Source: a candidate division SR1 bacterium CG_4_9_14_3_um_filter_40_9 (GTDB lineage Bacteria > Patescibacteriota > Gracilibacteria > Absconditabacterales > Absconditicoccaceae). From it: a stretch of DNA of 6,812 bases. Position 1 is the stretch's first letter, and each line of letters starts with the position of its first letter. Positions 5,702-6,812 of this stretch are shown here, piece by piece. The stretch covers positions 7,915-14,726 of the forward strand of contig PFWQ01000081.1 of the NCBI GenBank assembly GCA_002791215.1, written 5' to 3'. A program made the translations under genes and the position numbers. The notes under the pieces were generated by a model, which saw only the letters and a program-made list of their open reading frames with translations, made no database searches and had not been told where the DNA came from.

Positions 5702-6772
5702 TTATAAAACTCTATATTTTACTGATCTTGTCTCTCCTATTCTTTCGATTTTTTTCATGTGGATGAGTTTGTTGATGACTTGTTTGATAGTACTATCTGA
5801 TAATCCTGTTTTCTTCTGAATTTCCTGTCTGGATATATCATTGTTGGCAAGAATAATATTCCATACTTTGTTTTGAATATCGGATAAATGAATCTCGATA
5901 TTGTCGGTGTGGGATAGCTCAATTGCTTTGCTGACCTGCTTTTTGAGAATTTCTAGGAAAAAAAGAATCCAAGCCGACATATCTTCATGTTTGGTTTTCC
6001 ATGTCTGCTGAGTCTTTGCTAGAACTTTGTAATATTCCACCTTTTTGCTTTCAATCAGCGATTCGTGAGAGACAAAAGGCGTAAATAGGTAGCCGTTTTT
6101 GAGAAGTAATAAGTTGGTTAATACTCTACTGGTTCTGCCATTACCATCTTGAAATGGATGGATAGCGAGAAACTCAAAAATAAAGTTGGCGATGATCAAT
6201 AAGGGATGAATAGCTTTTTCTTTGAATGCTTGTTTTGCCCAATCAATTAATGCTCTCATTTCGATAGGAGTGAGGGCAGGTTCGGTTGGGTTGAAGATCA
6301 CTTTTACAAGATTTCCTTTATAATCTCTCGCCTCTACTCTATTTGGTCAGAATTTGTATTTTCCTCTATGTCCGATATCTTTCTCAACGTGTTTGAGCAT
6401 CATTTCGTGGAGCTGTAAGATAACTCATTCGCTGAAATTGATGTCTGGATAAGATTCAAAGACCATGCTTAAAATCTCAAGATATCCTGCGACCTCTTGT
6501 TCGTCTCTTGTCTTAAATTTTTTGATATTCATATGGCTGTAGAGTGATTCTACTTCTTCGTTGCTCAATTTATTTCATTCGATACGATTGGAGGAACCGG
6601 TGGATGTAACAAGAACGGATTTGGTGAGTCTTTTTATGGTTTGAGGTGATAATTTTTCGGTAATCTGAAATTCACGACTGAGTGCGTCAATCTCAGAGAT
6701 TAATTTGAAGATCTTATTGTTGATCTCAAAGGGGAATTGTAGTCTTTGACTGAGTCTGTGTAGTTTTGTCAT
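5702..6772 (-). CDS. Fic-family AMP transferase with C-terminal winged helix
   Basis: A 356-aa protein. Fic enzymes transfer AMP, or sometimes another phosphate-containing group, from a nucleotide onto a hydroxyl side chain of a target protein. An N-terminal Fic_N-like helical region carries SSNRIEG (60-66). This fits the (S/T)xxxE(G/N) inhibitory helix, with Glu65 expected to block ATP; the motif's Gly66 is encoded by UGA. A flap region around GKYKFGPNRV (138-147) follows, and then the core motif HPFQDGNGRTSR (205-216) with catalytic His205. Residues from about 290 on form a winged helix (DISRQEIQKKTGLSDSTIKQ, then MKKIERIG), suggesting DNA binding. UGA also encodes Gly 116 and 142. Four Trp are all TGG, with no CGA or CGG. 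The frame stays open upstream to the window edge; ATG 6772 was chosen as the only ATG with a family-like N-terminus. First gene of the Fic-HD-phosphatase-ddl group. Confidence 0.93.
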
Positions 6773-6782
6773 GGGTATCGAT

Positions 6783-6806
6783 TTGGATATAAACGTATAT
6801 GTCCAA
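6783..6806. promoter_or_regulatory. 24-bp imperfect palindrome upstream of fic (candidate operator)
   Basis: The half sites are TTGGATATAAAC and GTATATGTCCAA, running without spacer, with 10 of 12 base pairs symmetric. It ends 10 bases before the fic start codon. Such a site matches what a dimeric winged-helix or HTH regulator would bind. Because the Fic protein has a C-terminal winged helix, autoregulation is plausible, but that is inference. Confidence 0.45.
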
Positions 6807-6811
6807 GTATA
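6806..6811 (-). promoter_or_regulatory. Possible -10 element for the fic operon
   Basis: TATACT on the minus strand differs by one base from TATAAT and lies 33 bases before the fic ATG. Initiation about 7 bases downstream would fall inside the palindrome, the arrangement of a repressor that covers the start site. The -35 region would lie outside the window, so it cannot be tested here. Confidence 0.3.
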
Positions 6812-6812
6812 G

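Noticed and set aside
5701..5706. TATAAT on the minus strand at the fic stop codon as a promoter for the HD-like gene
   Set aside because: It is made by the codons TTA-TAA-TTG of the fic end and has no fitting -35. The same letters occur at the ddl end.
498..6772. Reading the interrupted genes as pseudogenes or sequencing errors
   Set aside because: Interruptions are only UGA, never UAA or UAG, frames do not shift, and motif-tested sites are glycine positions. Decay would not be so selective.
498..6772. UGA read as Trp (Mycoplasma-type code 4)
   Set aside because: UGA falls on glycine columns (LTGGS, LSAEG, RIEG, FGGTKGG), and Trp is supplied by TGG, CGA and CGG.
1..6812. tRNA, rRNA, riboswitch or CRISPR features
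   Set aside because: Gaps between genes are all under about 120 bases and none shows a cloverleaf, repeat-spacer pattern or conserved aptamer motif.

Overview
The window fits a member of the Absconditabacteria (SR1 lineage, candidate phyla radiation), read with a doubly altered genetic code. Eight complete genes and one partial gene all lie on the minus strand. Seven of them are interrupted by in-frame UGA at positions where the protein family has glycine. In four genes, CGA and CGG fall where the family has tryptophan, for example FGGS-W in DUF1003, YNWG and GGWYPW in the GH26 enzyme, and TLWGLSTEN in UppS. Arginine is written AGA, AGG, CGU or CGC. All eight visible stops are UAA or UAG. UGA=Gly together with CGA/CGG=Trp is the combination described for Absconditabacterales (NCBI table 37, from memory). 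Under the standard code much of the window looks like broken fragments and 3024-3551 looks empty.

Layout in the direction of transcription (right to left): a Fic-family enzyme with a C-terminal winged helix (5702-6772), preceded by a near-perfect 24-bp palindrome; an HD-like phosphohydrolase (5111-5686); a histidine phosphatase (4520-5086); D-alanine-D-alanine ligase (3624-4517). These four are separated by only 15, 24 and 2 bases and are probably co-transcribed. A 72-base gap carrying a REP-like motif follows. Then come a DUF456 membrane protein (3024-3551), a DUF1003 membrane protein (2439-2978), a secreted GH26-type glycoside hydrolase (1259-2395), undecaprenyl diphosphate synthase (498-1199), a tandem-hairpin repeat (417-490), and the 5' part of dnaN, the sliding clamp (1-381, running off the left edge).

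Together: Ddl and UppS supply the D-Ala-D-Ala dipeptide and the lipid carrier for peptidoglycan. DUF456, DUF1003 and the exported GH26 enzyme are also envelope or surface proteins. DnaN belongs to replication. The Fic, HD-like and histidine phosphatase trio looks like a regulatory or modification module placed upstream of ddl; that link is inference. No gene on the plus strand, tRNA, rRNA, CRISPR array or transposase gene was found. Once the altered code is applied, no gene-free stretch exceeds about 120 bases.
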